Shown: positions 36,594-46,360 of the stretch, in pieces
Layout of the letters: the number at the start of each line of letters is the position of its first letter
How positions within the stretch are numbered: position 1 is the first letter of the stretch
Assembly: GCA_016719385.1 (NCBI GenBank)
Contig: JADJZA010000001.1
Location: forward strand, 496,001-560,000
DNA length: 64,000 nucleotides
Source: Candidatus Microthrix subdominans
Lineage (GTDB): Bacteria; Actinomycetota; Acidimicrobiia; Acidimicrobiales; Microtrichaceae
Reading direction: 5' to 3'
Position numbers and translations under genes: made by a program
The notes under the pieces: generated by a model
Database searches by the model: none
Told to the model about the DNA's origin: nothing
What the model saw: the letters and a program-made list of their open reading frames with translations, nothing else

Positions 36594-37730
36594 GTGCCTG
36601 TGACTACTTCGAACTTTTCAGCAGGCCGCGACGTTGCCATCGTCGGGTTTGCCCAAACCAAGCACGTGCGTGCAGCGGACACGCTGAGCGAGGTGGAGCT
36701 GATCCAACCGGTGATCGCCGAGGTGATGGACCAGGTGGACCTCGACCACCACGGCTTCGACTTCTACTGCTCCGGCTCGTCGGACTACCTGGCCGGGCAG
36801 GCGTTCAGCTTTGTGATGACGCTGGACGCCATCGGCGCCTGGCCGCCGGTGGCCGAGAGCCACGTGGAGATGGACGGCGCCTGGGCGCTGTACGAGGCGT
36901 ACCTGAAGATCCGCTCGGGCCACGCCGACACCGCCCTGGTGTACGGCTACGGCAAGTCGAGCCCCGGCGACCTGCCCCGGGTGCTCAGCCGCATGTGCGA
37001 GCCCTATTACACCGCCCCGCTGTGGCCCACCTCGGTGGAGCTGGCCGCCCTACAGGCCCGGGCCTGCATCGAGGCCGGGGTGACATCGGAGGCCGAGATG
37101 GCCAAGGTGGCCGCCCGAAGCCGCCGCAGCGCCCGGAACAACCCCAACGCCCAGCTGGCATGGGACGGCTCCGCTGAGGACGTGCTGGCCGGCGACTACG
37201 TGGCCAACCCGCTGCGCCGCGACGACTGCGCGCCAATCACCGACGGTGGCGCCGCCATCGTGTTGGCATCGCCCGAACGGGCCGCCGAGCTGTGCTCGCG
37301 TCCCGCCTGGATCACCGGGCTGGACCACCGCATCGACGCCCACGCTTTGGGCGTGCGCGACCTGACCCGGGCCCCGTCGGCCCGGCTGGCAGCCGAGGGC
37401 GCCGGCGTTGGCGACGGCCCGGTCGACGTGGCCGAGCTGCACACCTGCTTCACCCACCACGAGGCGATCCTGCGCAACGAGCTGGGCCTGGCCGACGACG
37501 TGGTCGTCAACCCGTCCGGTGGGCCGCTGGCCGCCAACCCGATGATGGCCGCCGGCATGATCCGAATCGGCGAGGTGGCCAACCGCATCTTCGACGGGTC
37601 GGCCAACCGGGGCGTGGCCCACGCCACCGGCGGACACCTGATGCAACACAACCTGGTGGCGGTGCTGTCCGCCGATCAGCCGAGTGCTGGGCAGTCCAGT
37701 ACGTCCAACCAGCCGGAGGGCAGCCGATGA
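36594..37730 (+). CDS. Thiolase-like protein 1 (SCP-x/lipid-transfer type)
   Basis: 378 residues from GTG 36594. Thiolase-fold markers: VAIVGFAQTKHVRAADTLSE at the start, FDFYCSGSSDYLAGQ, VEMDGAWALYEAYLKIRSGH, TDGGAAIVLA, and the late VNPSGGPLAANPMMAAGMIR. The GHPxG histidine loop and the final CxG are absent, and the HEAF-like box reads HTCFTHHEA. Such non-classical thiolases occur in pairs with OB-fold partners and may cleave or bind branched acyl-CoAs (for example steroid side chains). It overlaps thiolase 2 by ATGA. The C-terminal 30 residues reappear in the chimeric copy at 44.1 kb. Confidence 0.75.
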   Translation: MPVTTSNFSAGRDVAIVGFAQTKHVRAADTLSEVELIQPVIAEVMDQVDLDHHGFDFYCSGSSDYLAGQAFSFVMTLDAIGAWPPVAESHVEMDGAWALYEAYLKIRSGHADTALVYGYGKSSPGDLPRVLSRMCEPYYTAPLWPTSVELAALQARACIEAGVTSEAEMAKVAARSRRSARNNPNAQLAWDGSAEDVLAGDYVANPLRRDDCAPITDGGAAIVLASPERAAELCSRPAWITGLDHRIDAHALGVRDLTRAPSARLAAEGAGVGDGPVDVAELHTCFTHHEAILRNELGLADDVVVNPSGGPLAANPMMAAGMIRIGEVANRIFDGSANRGVAHATGGHLMQHNLVAVLSADQPSAGQSSTSNQPEGSR

Positions 37731-38896
37731 GTTCCAACCGTGTAGCCGTCGTCGGAACCGGACAGACCAAGTACGCCTCCACCCGGGGCGACGTGTCGCT
37801 GGCCGGGCTGTTGCGGGAGGCCGTGTTTCGGGCGCTCGAGGACGCCCACATGACGATGGCCGACATCGACGCCATCGTCGTCGGCAAGGCGCCCGACTTC
37901 TTCGAGGGCGTCATGGTGCCCGAGTACGCCCTGGCCGACGCCATCGGCGCAGTGGGCAAGCCGCTGTTGCGGGTGCATACCGCCGGGTCGGTGGGCGGCT
38001 CGACCGCCATCGTGGCGGCCAACCACATCGAGTCGGGTGTGGCCCGCCGGGTGCTCACCGTGGCCTGGGAGATGCAGAGCTGCTCGGAGGCGATGTGGGC
38101 GCTGTCGTTCCAGATCCCGTTCCAGCAGCAGCTGGTGGCGGGTGCCGGCGGCTACTTCGCCCCCTACATCCGCAACTACATCGCCCGGTCGGGTGCGCCC
38201 GACGATATTGGCATCCAGGTGGCGGTGAAGGACCGGCTGAACGCGCTGCGCAACCCGTATGCGCACCTGCACGAGCCGGAGATCACCTACGACTCGGTGC
38301 GCGAGTCGCTGATGTTGTGGGATCCGATCCGCTATTCGGAGACGTGTCCGTCGTCCGATGGTGCGTTTGCGATGGTGCTCGGTGATGAAGCGACCGCTGA
38401 TGCGGCGGCGGCTGAGGGGCGTCAGCCGGCGTGGATTCAGGGGATGGCCTTGCGTTCGGAGCCGGCAATGGCGGCCGGGCGTGATCAGGTGAACCCGCAG
38501 GCCGGGCGTGATTGTGTGGCCGACGTGTACGCCCAGGCTGGGATCACGAACCCGATCGAGGAGATTGACGCGGTTGAGTGTTACGTGCCGTTTAGTTGGT
38601 ATGAGCCGATGTGGATGGAGAACCTGGGGTTTGCTGAGGTGGGGGAGGGTTGGAAGCTGACCGAGTCGGGTGCGACCGGCCCGGATGGGAAGTTGCCGGT
38701 GAACTGTTCGGGTGGGGTGTTGTCGTCCAATCCGATTGGTGCGTCGGGGATGATCCGTTTTGGTGAGGCGGCGATGCAGGTGCGGGGCATGGCCGGTGAT
38801 CATCAGGTTGATGGTGTGCGCCGGGCGCTGGGTCACGCCTACGGCGGTGCGACACAGTTCTTTGCGATGTGGGTGGTCGGCACCGACAAACCCTGA
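37727..38896 (+). CDS. Thiolase-like protein 2 (SCP-x/lipid-transfer type), intact master copy
   Basis: 389 residues. VAVVGTGQTKYASTRGDVSL opens the fold; the nucleophile region reads RVHTAGSVGGSTAI with no cysteine where classical thiolases have it; the second-half boxes are AVECYVPFSWYEPM and NCSGGVLSSNPIGASGMIRF. It probably binds acyl-CoA or performs retro-aldol cleavage as in Ltp-type enzymes, with the OB-fold proteins. Codon use changes inside the gene: before about 38290 third positions are mostly C/G, after it many codons end in G or T. Parts of this gene are repeated at 41.5, 44.2 and 48.7 kb. Confidence 0.8.
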   Translation: MSSNRVAVVGTGQTKYASTRGDVSLAGLLREAVFRALEDAHMTMADIDAIVVGKAPDFFEGVMVPEYALADAIGAVGKPLLRVHTAGSVGGSTAIVAANHIESGVARRVLTVAWEMQSCSEAMWALSFQIPFQQQLVAGAGGYFAPYIRNYIARSGAPDDIGIQVAVKDRLNALRNPYAHLHEPEITYDSVRESLMLWDPIRYSETCPSSDGAFAMVLGDEATADAAAAEGRQPAWIQGMALRSEPAMAAGRDQVNPQAGRDCVADVYAQAGITNPIEEIDAVECYVPFSWYEPMWMENLGFAEVGEGWKLTESGATGPDGKLPVNCSGGVLSSNPIGASGMIRFGEAAMQVRGMAGDHQVDGVRRALGHAYGGATQFFAMWVVGTDKP

Positions 38897-38947
38897 CGGC
38901 GCAGCGGCACCGTGCCAAGCAACCCAGCCCAATAACACCCGAACTCG

Positions 38948-38983
38948 GGACGATCCTGCCGGTCAGGACCGGCGCGATCGTCC
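38948..38983 (+). terminator. Nested hairpin after thiolase operon
   Basis: Outer stem GGACGATC/GATCGTCC and inner stem GCCGGT/ACCGGC form a long hairpin about 50 bases after the thiolase stop. No T run follows. A near-identical copy follows the chimeric thiolase at 45097-45132. Confidence 0.6.
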
Positions 38984-39098
38984 TGAATTCAGCAGTGGTT
39001 CCGCAACGAGTGCCAGATCGACCGTCTCAGTGAGCGCAACCAGGTCAACCCCCGGCCGCCTGCCAGCCCATGGAGGTCATCAACTGGCTGGCAGCCAT

Positions 39099-41437
39099 CT
39101 ACTCGGCCGAATTTTGGCGCCTCCGCCGAGCGGTCAGGAGCATGGTTACACCGAGCACTAAAGCCATCCCAGCGAGCGCCGAGATGAATCGGATCTGTGC
39201 CCCTGTGGCAGCGAGACCCCCGGTTTGATTCGGCTGAGTCTTTGAGCCAACTGTTGCGGCCGGCGTTGACGACGTCCCAAGTGGCGATGGAGCAGCGACC
39301 TCATTCTTGGCTGGGCCGGGGCGCGTCGCTGGAGCGACTGGTTTAGGTGCGGCCGTCGGCGCAGGCGTGGGAACCGGGTCTGTAGTCGATGCTGACGAAG
39401 CAGGATCATCGCCAGAAGAGGGTGCGTTCGGGTCTGTCACAACTGGCGGGGTTGTTGTTGTCGGCGCACCGGACGTACCGGTCTGATCCTCGGGTACCTC
39501 AACCTGTACGGTCTGCCGCGCCAGCGAAGTGCCGAGGTCGTCGTCCACCGCCATGAGCACGATCTCGTAGGTGCCCGAAGCCTCGTAGCTATGCGTGGCT
39601 TGTGGACCTTCAGCGACAGCGCCATCGGCAAAGAAGAACTCGTAGCCGACCACCTCAGACTCATCGGTCGACCCGCTTCCATCAACCATGACGGTTCCAG
39701 GCTCCCCCTGTGTCACTTCAAACGCGGCGACCGGCGGCTCGTTCGGATCCTTCAGTTCCACTGTGGAGAACGTGAACGGCTCTCCTTCGGGCGGTACGTC
39801 AAGGCCGTAGAACTCAACCGTCCATTCGCCGGGCTCGGGCCACAGCACCGACACCGTCTCGTAGGACGCACCTCGGTCAGAAGTCACGTCCGAGTCTTCG
39901 TTTCCTCGGAGGATCTGCCTACCCGACGGCCCGGTCAGCCGCATCTCGATATCACTGCCGATCCAACTATTGGTGAAAGTGATTTGGCGGAGCCTTTCCG
40001 TCACGTCGAAGGCTTCAGAAATGAGCTGACGAGGCATGATGGTGGCGGTAGGGGTGCACCCTTGAGCCGTGCCACCGCCAATAACCGCTCGGACCTGCTG
40101 GAATTCGCAGGTCAGGTTCAAAGCCGAGTCCAACGAGCGGTATGAGCCGCCTGTCGAAGCGGCTATCTCCTGGAGCACCGTTTCATCGACCGCCGTTCCC
40201 AAACCGAAGGTGTAAACCTTCCATCCCTTGGACGCGAAGCAGGCAGCTTCGTCGTTGTAGGAGCCGTCACCGTCGGTAAAGAAGAGGGCAGCCCGCTTGG
40301 AGCCACGCGCCGCATCCAGAGTGGTGCAGCCCTCGGAGAGACCCGCACCAAGGTCGGTGCCCCCGTCGGAATCGATCGTCGCGATTGCGTCATACAAGGC
40401 TTGGCGGTTCGATCCCACTTGTACGGGAGGACTAGCAACGCGACTGGAGCCATCGAAGTCGATCACGGCGACCTCGTCGGTCGGGTCGGAGGCAGCGAGA
40501 AACGCCCGTGCGGCGTCGCGTCTGCGATCTTCGGGGTCGTTCCAGCCCATCGATCCTGACGAGTCGACGATCAGAGCGGTAGACACGTCCGGAGTGCCCC
40601 CGCCACCCGGACTTTCCGACGAGAACTGCTCCCGGGCAACCATCGAGCCGACGTGTCGTCCAACCCAACTCCGCTTATAGCTCTCCTTGTGAACCCCGAC
40701 ACCGCCTATGAGTGCCAGGTCGGCCAGGTCGCCTGCCGACAAGCCGTCGTCACGGTCGCTTTGGCAAACAAGGTCGGCATACATGCAGTAGTTGTAAGTG
40801 GCGTTCTTTATGTAGTCAGGGGAGAAGACCTGCCGGCGATGCCGCCACGCCCTGGTTCTGGAAATCCGAGCACCCGACCACCGCCACCTGGGTCGAAGGT
40901 TGGGTCCGGCAAGTAGCACAAGGGCGGCAATTGCCTCCTTGTCGGAACCGCGTACGAACCCGGCCCCCCCTTGATCGCCCAAGCACCCTGGGAGTAGCCG
41001 GCCAGTACGATGCGCGTAGTGGGGCATTTCGTGTGAATGGCGGCTACCCAAACCCGAGTTTCCGTCCTTGCCTGGTCGACTGAATCGAGGATGTTGGGAT
41101 CCCCCCCCAACCAATATTCCATTGGCACGGCTGGGTAGCGGACCGGCAGAAACGAGGTTGTGAGGCCCTTTGGGGTCAGCGCCTTCGCCAACCCTTCGTA
41201 GACGCCGTAGACCTCTGCCCCTAGTCCGAAGTGATCGTCAAGGCTTTGACCGCTTCCGCGCGCCCCGAGAACGATTGCGTTCGTACACGGCCGATCTAGA
41301 GCCCACTCGCCCGCGCCGGGATCTGCTTCGGCCGCAGACGCCGGAGCGGTCTGCCCGGTGAGGCCGATTACGAGGCCTGTCAGAAGGACCCCTGCCATAG
41401 CAGCGGCAAATCCTGGCTGGATGCGTCGTAGTGACAT
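39099..41437 (-). CDS. Surface protein: cutinase - VWA - PKD - LAxTG wall anchor; frameshifts in cutinase part
   Basis: From ATG 41437 a signal peptide (MSLRRIQPGFAAAMAGVLLT, ending near ASA-AEAD) leads into a cutinase domain: CTNAIVLGARGSGQS, VLAGYSQGAWA (Ser nucleophile), and in another frame YADLVCQSD and VHKESY (Asp and His). Then a VWA domain with full MIDAS: LIVDSSGSMG, GGTDLGAG, FFTDGDGSYN. Next a PKD-like domain (PPVAAFEVTQGEPG ... VVGYEFFFADG), a Pro/Thr-rich spacer, GGLAATG, a hydrophobic helix and RRRR: a class E-type sortase anchor. The frame breaks at a G7 run near 40970 (eight would join) and by two compensating indels near 40910 and 40830. Cutinases hydrolyse esters of lipids. 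About 780 residues when joined. Expressed only if the shifts are errors. Confidence 0.75.
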
Positions 41438-41539
41438 GAGGATCCCCGTTCAATTGTGTGGCTGCGAAGAGTATTCAGTTGTACGCTGGCCGTCAATCGG
41501 GCCTCCGCCCGAGCACTGGCGCTTTGCAGGACGCACGGA

Positions 41540-42201
41540 CGACCTGGCTGAACGCGTTGCATAAGCCGTATGGGCACCTGCACGAAGGTCGGAAGTCACC
41601 TATGACTCGGTGCGTGAGTCGTTGATGTTGTGGGACCGATCCGCTATTCGGAGACGTGTCCGTCGTCGGATGGTGCGTTTGCGATGGTGCTCGGTGACGA
41701 GGCGACCGCTGATGCGGCGGTGGCTGAGGGGCGGCGCGGATTCAGGGGATGGCGTTGCGTTCGGAGCCGGCGATGGCTGCGGGGCGTGATCAGGTGAACC
41801 CGCAGGCCGGGCGTGATTGTGTGGCCGATGTGTATGCCCAGGCGGGGATCACGAACCCGATCGAGGAGATCGACGCGGTCGAGTGTTACGTGCCGTTTAG
41901 TTGGTATGAGCCGATGTGGATGGAGAACTTGGGGTTTGCCGAGGTGGGGGAGGGTTGGAAGCTGACCGAGTCGGGTGCGACCGGTCCGGACGGGAAGTTG
42001 CCGGTGAACTGTTCGGGTGGGGTGTTGTCGTCGAACCCGATTGGTGCGTCGGGGATGATCCGTTTTGGTGAGGCGGCGATGCAGGTGCGGGGCATGGCCG
42101 GGGATCATCAGGTTGATGGTGTGCGCCGTGCGCTGGGTCACGCTTACGGCGGTGCCACACAGTTCTTTGCGATGTGGGTGGTCGGCACCGACAAGCCCTG
42201 A
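41540..42201 (+). pseudogene. Thiolase-2 fragment B (3' half)
   Basis: Sequence from CTGGCTGAACGCGTTGC onward matches the 3' half of the intact thiolase 2 (38236-38896), with small deletions near 41587, 41632 and 41735 that break the frame. The last 150 codons (from about 41749) are open and nearly identical to the master copy. It has no promoter or start of its own. Confidence 0.85.
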
Positions 42202-42284
42202 CGTCGCCGCGGCGCCGTCACGTCAGCAGCTCGTGTTGCGCCCGTAGCGCTCCAATCGAACTGATGCGCGGCGTTGTCAGAGGC

Positions 42285-43153
42285 CTACCCGAGTACCTCA
42301 ACCGCCTGAAGCGCATGCCACCGGTCACCGGGATTGGCAGAGGCCCAGCCCGCTTCCTCGGCATCCATGTTGCCGAGAAAGCCGAACCGTCGGCGTATAG
42401 AGCGAACCCACCCGACCACGTCGACCGGTTTGGTGAGGTAGCCGATCTGCTCAGCGGTGAACGACGATTCCTCGCGCGCATCGAGCACATCTGCCGCAGC
42501 GACGGGCTTGTCGCCGAGCCCATCATCGACAATGTCGAAAAAGCACTTCAGTACCCAGATCCGGCGCACGAGGGGCTCATCGAATGTTCGCCCAGCGCAC
42601 CAGGCGAGGTCGTAGAGATCGCGGGCAAGACTGGTTCGGCGGTACCTGGCCAGCTTCTCGGCGATCTGCTCCTCGAGTGTCATTACGGGGTACTCGGTAG
42701 GTCGAAGTCGTAACGCTTGTGAATCGGGAGCGGAACGAGTGGCGCTGTGACCGGCGGCAACCACAGCCCGCGAGTCGACAGGTCGATCTTCGCGCCAATG
42801 CCCGGGCGACCAAACGGGGTGGTCAACCACGAGATCGGCTCGTCGATTGCCGCCTCGGTTCTGGAGAGCAAACCAAACCCGTCGATCTCGGCACCGTCGA
42901 GCGTGTCGAGTACCAGCGCTGCCGTTGCCTCGTCCTCGACGGCGAAGTCCAGATCGGTCGAGAAGCGGCCAGCATTCCCGGCCCGACACTTTCTCAGCGC
43001 GGTCCCACCTTTCAGCACCACATCGAGATCGAACACGCCTTGCTGGTGGAGCAAAGCGAGAGCGTGGTCTTGAGCAATGTCGAGCAGTGCTGGATCGCGC
43101 CCGCCGGATCGACCTTGGAAGTGCTGGGAGAGGTAGCCCTCGGTGATCCTCAT
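42285..43153 (-). pseudogene. abiEii: AbiEii-type nucleotidyltransferase toxin, single frameshift near 42685
   Basis: From ATG 43153 (MRITEGYLSQHFQGRSGGRD) the protein contains VVLKGGTALRKCRAG and RFSTDLDFAV, the GG.A..K...R.S.DLD signature of AbiEii toxins, then a substrate half, KRYDFDLP, and in the next frame VMTLEEQIAEKLARYRRTSL and RDLYDLAW, the typical K.....R....DLYDL end. One missing base near 42685 (ccg-ta, expected ccg-gta) explains the shift. Joined length is about 290 residues, normal. The start overlaps the antitoxin stop (ATGA). Confidence 0.8.
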
Positions 43154-43971
43154 GCCGTTGGCGGCTTGGCCGCTGCCTTGGTCGACCACCAAGTCGGAAA
43201 GATGTGGTCGATGACCTCGAAACGCGACGAGAACTTGGATTTCATGTCCCGGGGACCGAGGTGGAACGGTCCGCCACCAGGGGGTGCCCCCGAGAACAGC
43301 GCCTCGCCCATCTCGTCCTGCTCACCAATAGACAGCAGGTAGCTCATTCGAGCCCAGGCGCTCCGAGGCTGTCCGGCCAGCTCGTTTTGAAGCGCCTCGA
43401 CGGACGTCAGCTTCGCCGCTACTGCGATCCATTCGCTCACGTTCGGCCAATCGCGGTAACGCTCAGGTCGTGCACCCATGAAGGCCAGCAGCGTCGACAC
43501 CGACCAGACCGGAAGCCCTTCGTGGTCGTCATACGTCTCCGTACCTGACCACCGCACGACCCGGAAATGGTCGAGCGACTTCGGGATGTTCACCTCCGGG
43601 GGCGCGCCGATGACGTGCGGATCCGGAGAACGGGTTGATAGCCCATGCAGCCAGGCGGCCGACTCCGCCGCGACTGCTCCGTCGAATGGTCGCGTTGCGA
43701 GTCGCGCTCGAAGCTCGATAAAGGGGTCGCCACCGCCAAATGCTCCGGCTCTTGCGCCGGGCGCGAACTCCCATACTCCCGGTGACCGCAGTGGAAGCAG
43801 CCAGCCTCGCTCCCGAAGCATCCGAGCACCGTGGGCCGCAGTGGTCGAAGATTTGGTCTGGTCGATCAACTCATCGAGAAGGCTCAGCGTGACCAGCGTG
43901 GGCTGTTCCAGCTCGAGCGCCTCGAGCAACGGAGCAACCGAACGTGGCACGCTTCTCTCGATCGAGGGCAC
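43150..43971 (-). CDS. abiEi: AbiEi-type antitoxin
   Basis: 273 residues. The first 90 form a winged helix (VTLSLLDELIDQTKSSTTAA, HGARMLRERGWLLPL), followed by the AbiEi_3/AbiEi C-terminal domain (AAESAAWLHGLSTRSPDPHV, VWSVSTLLAFMGARPERY). It differs from the 359-codon antitoxin at 8 kb in domain order, so the two AbiE loci are separate acquisitions. It should repress its own promoter through the inverted repeat at 43981-44040. Complete and in frame. Confidence 0.8.
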   Translation of the reverse strand: MPSIERSVPRSVAPLLEALELEQPTLVTLSLLDELIDQTKSSTTAAHGARMLRERGWLLPLRSPGVWEFAPGARAGAFGGGDPFIELRARLATRPFDGAVAAESAAWLHGLSTRSPDPHVIGAPPEVNIPKSLDHFRVVRWSGTETYDDHEGLPVWSVSTLLAFMGARPERYRDWPNVSEWIAVAAKLTSVEALQNELAGQPRSAWARMSYLLSIGEQDEMGEALFSGAPPGGGPFHLGPRDMKSKFSSRFEVIDHIFPTWWSTKAAAKPPTA

Positions 43972-43980
43972 ATCGTTACT

Positions 43981-44040
43981 CTAGTCACTACAAGCACACC
44001 TTCGACTCATATAGCTCGTAAGTGGTGCTCTACTGACTAG
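43981..44040. promoter_or_regulatory. Inverted repeat upstream of abiEi, probable operator
   Basis: CTAGTCACTACAAGCAC (43981-43997) pairs with GTGCTCTACTGACTAG (44025-44040) with few mismatches; the centre is AT-rich. It begins nine bases upstream of the AbiEi start. Confidence 0.55.
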
Positions 44041-44048
44041 TCGGCCTG

Positions 44049-45062
44049 GTGATCGCTTTCGACCCAGGCGACCGCATGATCTCCACCCTTCAAAGTGGTC
44101 GGTGGGCCAGCCCGATGATGGCCGCTGGCATGATCCGCATCGGCGAGGTTGCCAACCGGATCTTCGACGGGTCGGTCAACCGGGGCGTGGCCCACGCCAC
44201 CGGTGCGGCCCGCTGGGTGCTGACCGTGGCCTGGGAGATGCAGAGCTGTTCGGAGGCGATGTGGGCGCTGTCGTTCCAGATCCCGTTTCAGCAGCAGCTG
44301 GTGGCGGGTGCGGGCGGCTACTTCGCTCCGTACATCCGCAACTACATGGCTCGGTCGGGTGCGCCCGACGATATTGGCATCCAGGTGGCGGTGAAGGATC
44401 GGTTGAACGCGTTGCGCAACCCGTATGCGCATCTGCACGAGCCGGAGATCACCTATGACTCGGTGCGTGAGTCGTTGATGTTGTGGGATCCGATCCGCTA
44501 TTCGGAGACGTGTCCGTCGTCGGATGGTGCGTTTGCGATGGTGCTCGGTGACGAGGCGACCGCTGATGCTGCTGTGGCTGAGGGGCGTCAGCTGGCGTGG
44601 ATTCAGGGGATGGCGTTGCGTTCGGAGCCGGCGATGGCTGCTGGGCGTGATCAGGTGAACCCGATCGCCGGTCAAGAGTGTGTGGCCGATGTGTATGCGC
44701 GGGCGGGGATCACGAACCCGATCGATGAGATCGACGCGGCCGAGATTTATGTGCCGTTCAGTTGGTATGAGCCGATGTGGATGGAGAACTTGGGGTTTGC
44801 CGAGGTGGGGGAGGGCTGGAAGCTGACCGAGTCGGGTGCGACCGGTCCGGACGGGAAGTTGCCGGTGAACTGTTCGGGTGGGGTGTTGTCGTCGAACCCG
44901 ATCGGTGCGTCGGGGATGATCCGTTTTGGTGAGGCGGCGATGCAGGTGCGGGGCATGGCCGGGGATCATCAGGTTGATGGTGTGCGCCGTGCGCTGGGTC
45001 ACGCTTACGGCGGTGCCACACAGTTCTTTGCGATGTGGGTGGTCGGCACCGACAAGCCCTGA
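44049..45062 (+). pseudogene. Collapsed thiolase operon copy C: thiolase 1 tail fused to thiolase 2
   Basis: A single open frame of 337 codons is a mosaic. Codons 10-20 (MISTLQSGRWA) weakly resemble the start of the second OB-fold protein (TISTLPDGLWI). Then PMMAAGMIRIGEVANRIFDG and SVNRGVAHATG equal the end of thiolase 1, joined in frame to RWVLTVAWEMQSCSEAMWAL, which is thiolase 2 from about residue 107 to its end. The last part of thiolase 1 and the first 105 residues of thiolase 2 are deleted. The nucleophile region is therefore gone, so a working enzyme is unlikely. The post-gene hairpin is also copied. Confidence 0.85.
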
Positions 45063-45096
45063 CGGCGCCGCGGCGCCGTTTGCTCTACCGAACTCG

Positions 45097-45132
45097 GGAC
45101 GATCCTGCCGGTCAGGATCGGCGCGATCGTCC
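45097..45132 (+). terminator. Second copy of thiolase operon hairpin
   Basis: Same nested hairpin as 38948-38983 with one base change in the inner stem, showing that the duplicated segment extended past the gene end. Confidence 0.55.
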
Positions 45133-45208
45133 CAGGTATGGCGTGGTTCTTGGTGAACCATTCCCCAGTTTCTTCCTGTTACCGTTGCCGGTCCGAGTGG
45201 AGGTGGAG

Positions 45209-46360
45209 ATGAGCGAGTTCGAGGACTTCGTTCGACTGAGTTTTGATGGCGGCCGGATTGGCGAGATGCCGGACGGGCCGCCGGCGCTGCCGATTGACCT
45301 GCTGCCCGAGGTCGTCGCCTACCGAGACCTCCTCGTGGCCGTCGCTCGGGAGGTCTACCTCAGCCGTCGTCCCCACCGGCAGCGGATCCCGCGGAACTTC
45401 GCTGATGATCTCGGCCTGGTTCTTCGGCGGTTGGACTCCGGCAGTGTCGCTCCGGTGCTGGAGCGGCTTGTTACCAATGGGGACCAATTGCCGCTTACTG
45501 AGGATGAGCTGGCGGCTTCTCAGCGGATGATCGAGGATGCGCTGAGGTCACCGGCGCGGGCGCAGACCTTGCCTCCCGAGCTACGGACCTCGGCGGCAAC
45601 GGTGGCGCTGAAGAACTTCGGGCGCAACCTTCGCCCCGACGAGTGGGTGTCCATCTCACGAGCAGGCGAAGCAGTCTCCGATCCGGTCCGGTTCGACGAA
45701 GGTACTCGCAGGGTTCTCTTGGCATCGTTGGCCGGGACCCATTCGGAGGTTGCCGAGGAGGTCGCCCGAATTGCGGCTCTCGACTCAAAGGGGCATAAGG
45801 CGACGCTGCAGTCAGAAGCTGGTGAACTCTTCACGGTCGAATATACCGAGAACGACTGGGCCCTGCTTCATGACAACCTGCGTCCGGATGGACTGGGCCC
45901 TCGCGTGGCCGTCGAAGTCGAGTTCAAAATCGGCCACGATGGGGGAAGGAAGGGGGTCGGGGAACTCTTGGGGATCAGCGTTGTTGAAGTTGAGCTTGGT
46001 GCTTTTGACGCCGCCCAAGATGCGATCGTTGCAACAAGCGGCCTCGAGTCCGGCTGGATTGATGGGCAATGCGGAGAGCCGATACCTGAACAGCTACGGG
46101 CGAGCGCTCTCGATGTCCTGCAGGCCCTCTCCCACGAACGCCTTCCGCCTCCGTCTGATGCGTACGCAACTGGGGAACAGAGCATCCGCCTCTGCTGGTC
46201 GGGGTCTGGGTGGATGACGTCGCTGGATGTGTTTGAAGACGGGATCGTTGAGGTCGTCGGAACCCATGAGGACCGCCATCCATCAACCATCCTGGAATAC
46301 CCCACGGTCCCCGACCTGATTGCCCAGATCGGGGTTCTCGAGGATCTCACCAGTGAGTGA
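45209..46360 (+). CDS. Unknown protein, 383 aa, first of a two-gene cassette
   Basis: From ATG 45209 with GGTGGAG just upstream. The N-terminal 170 residues are helical (IDLLPEVVAYRDLLVAVARE, FADDLGLVLRRLDSGS); the middle is beta-rich with RVAVEVEFKIGHDGGRKGVG; the C-terminal 75 residues (GEQSIRLCWSGSGWMTSLDV, FEDGIVEVVGTHED) resemble a small beta domain often found in accessory proteins of unknown role. No signal peptide or membrane segment. It overlaps the next gene by a few bases. I cannot assign a function; the arrangement suggests a dedicated two-gene module. Confidence 0.6.
   Translation: MSEFEDFVRLSFDGGRIGEMPDGPPALPIDLLPEVVAYRDLLVAVAREVYLSRRPHRQRIPRNFADDLGLVLRRLDSGSVAPVLERLVTNGDQLPLTEDELAASQRMIEDALRSPARAQTLPPELRTSAATVALKNFGRNLRPDEWVSISRAGEAVSDPVRFDEGTRRVLLASLAGTHSEVAEEVARIAALDSKGHKATLQSEAGELFTVEYTENDWALLHDNLRPDGLGPRVAVEVEFKIGHDGGRKGVGELLGISVVEVELGAFDAAQDAIVATSGLESGWIDGQCGEPIPEQLRASALDVLQALSHERLPPPSDAYATGEQSIRLCWSGSGWMTSLDVFEDGIVEVVGTHEDRHPSTILEYPTVPDLIAQIGVLEDLTSE

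Noticed and set aside
37676..38938. Long minus-strand open frame of 420 codons opposite thiolase 2
   Set aside because: Rich in His, Arg and Pro without domains; antisense of a clear thiolase gene. The same pattern recurs opposite copies B and C.
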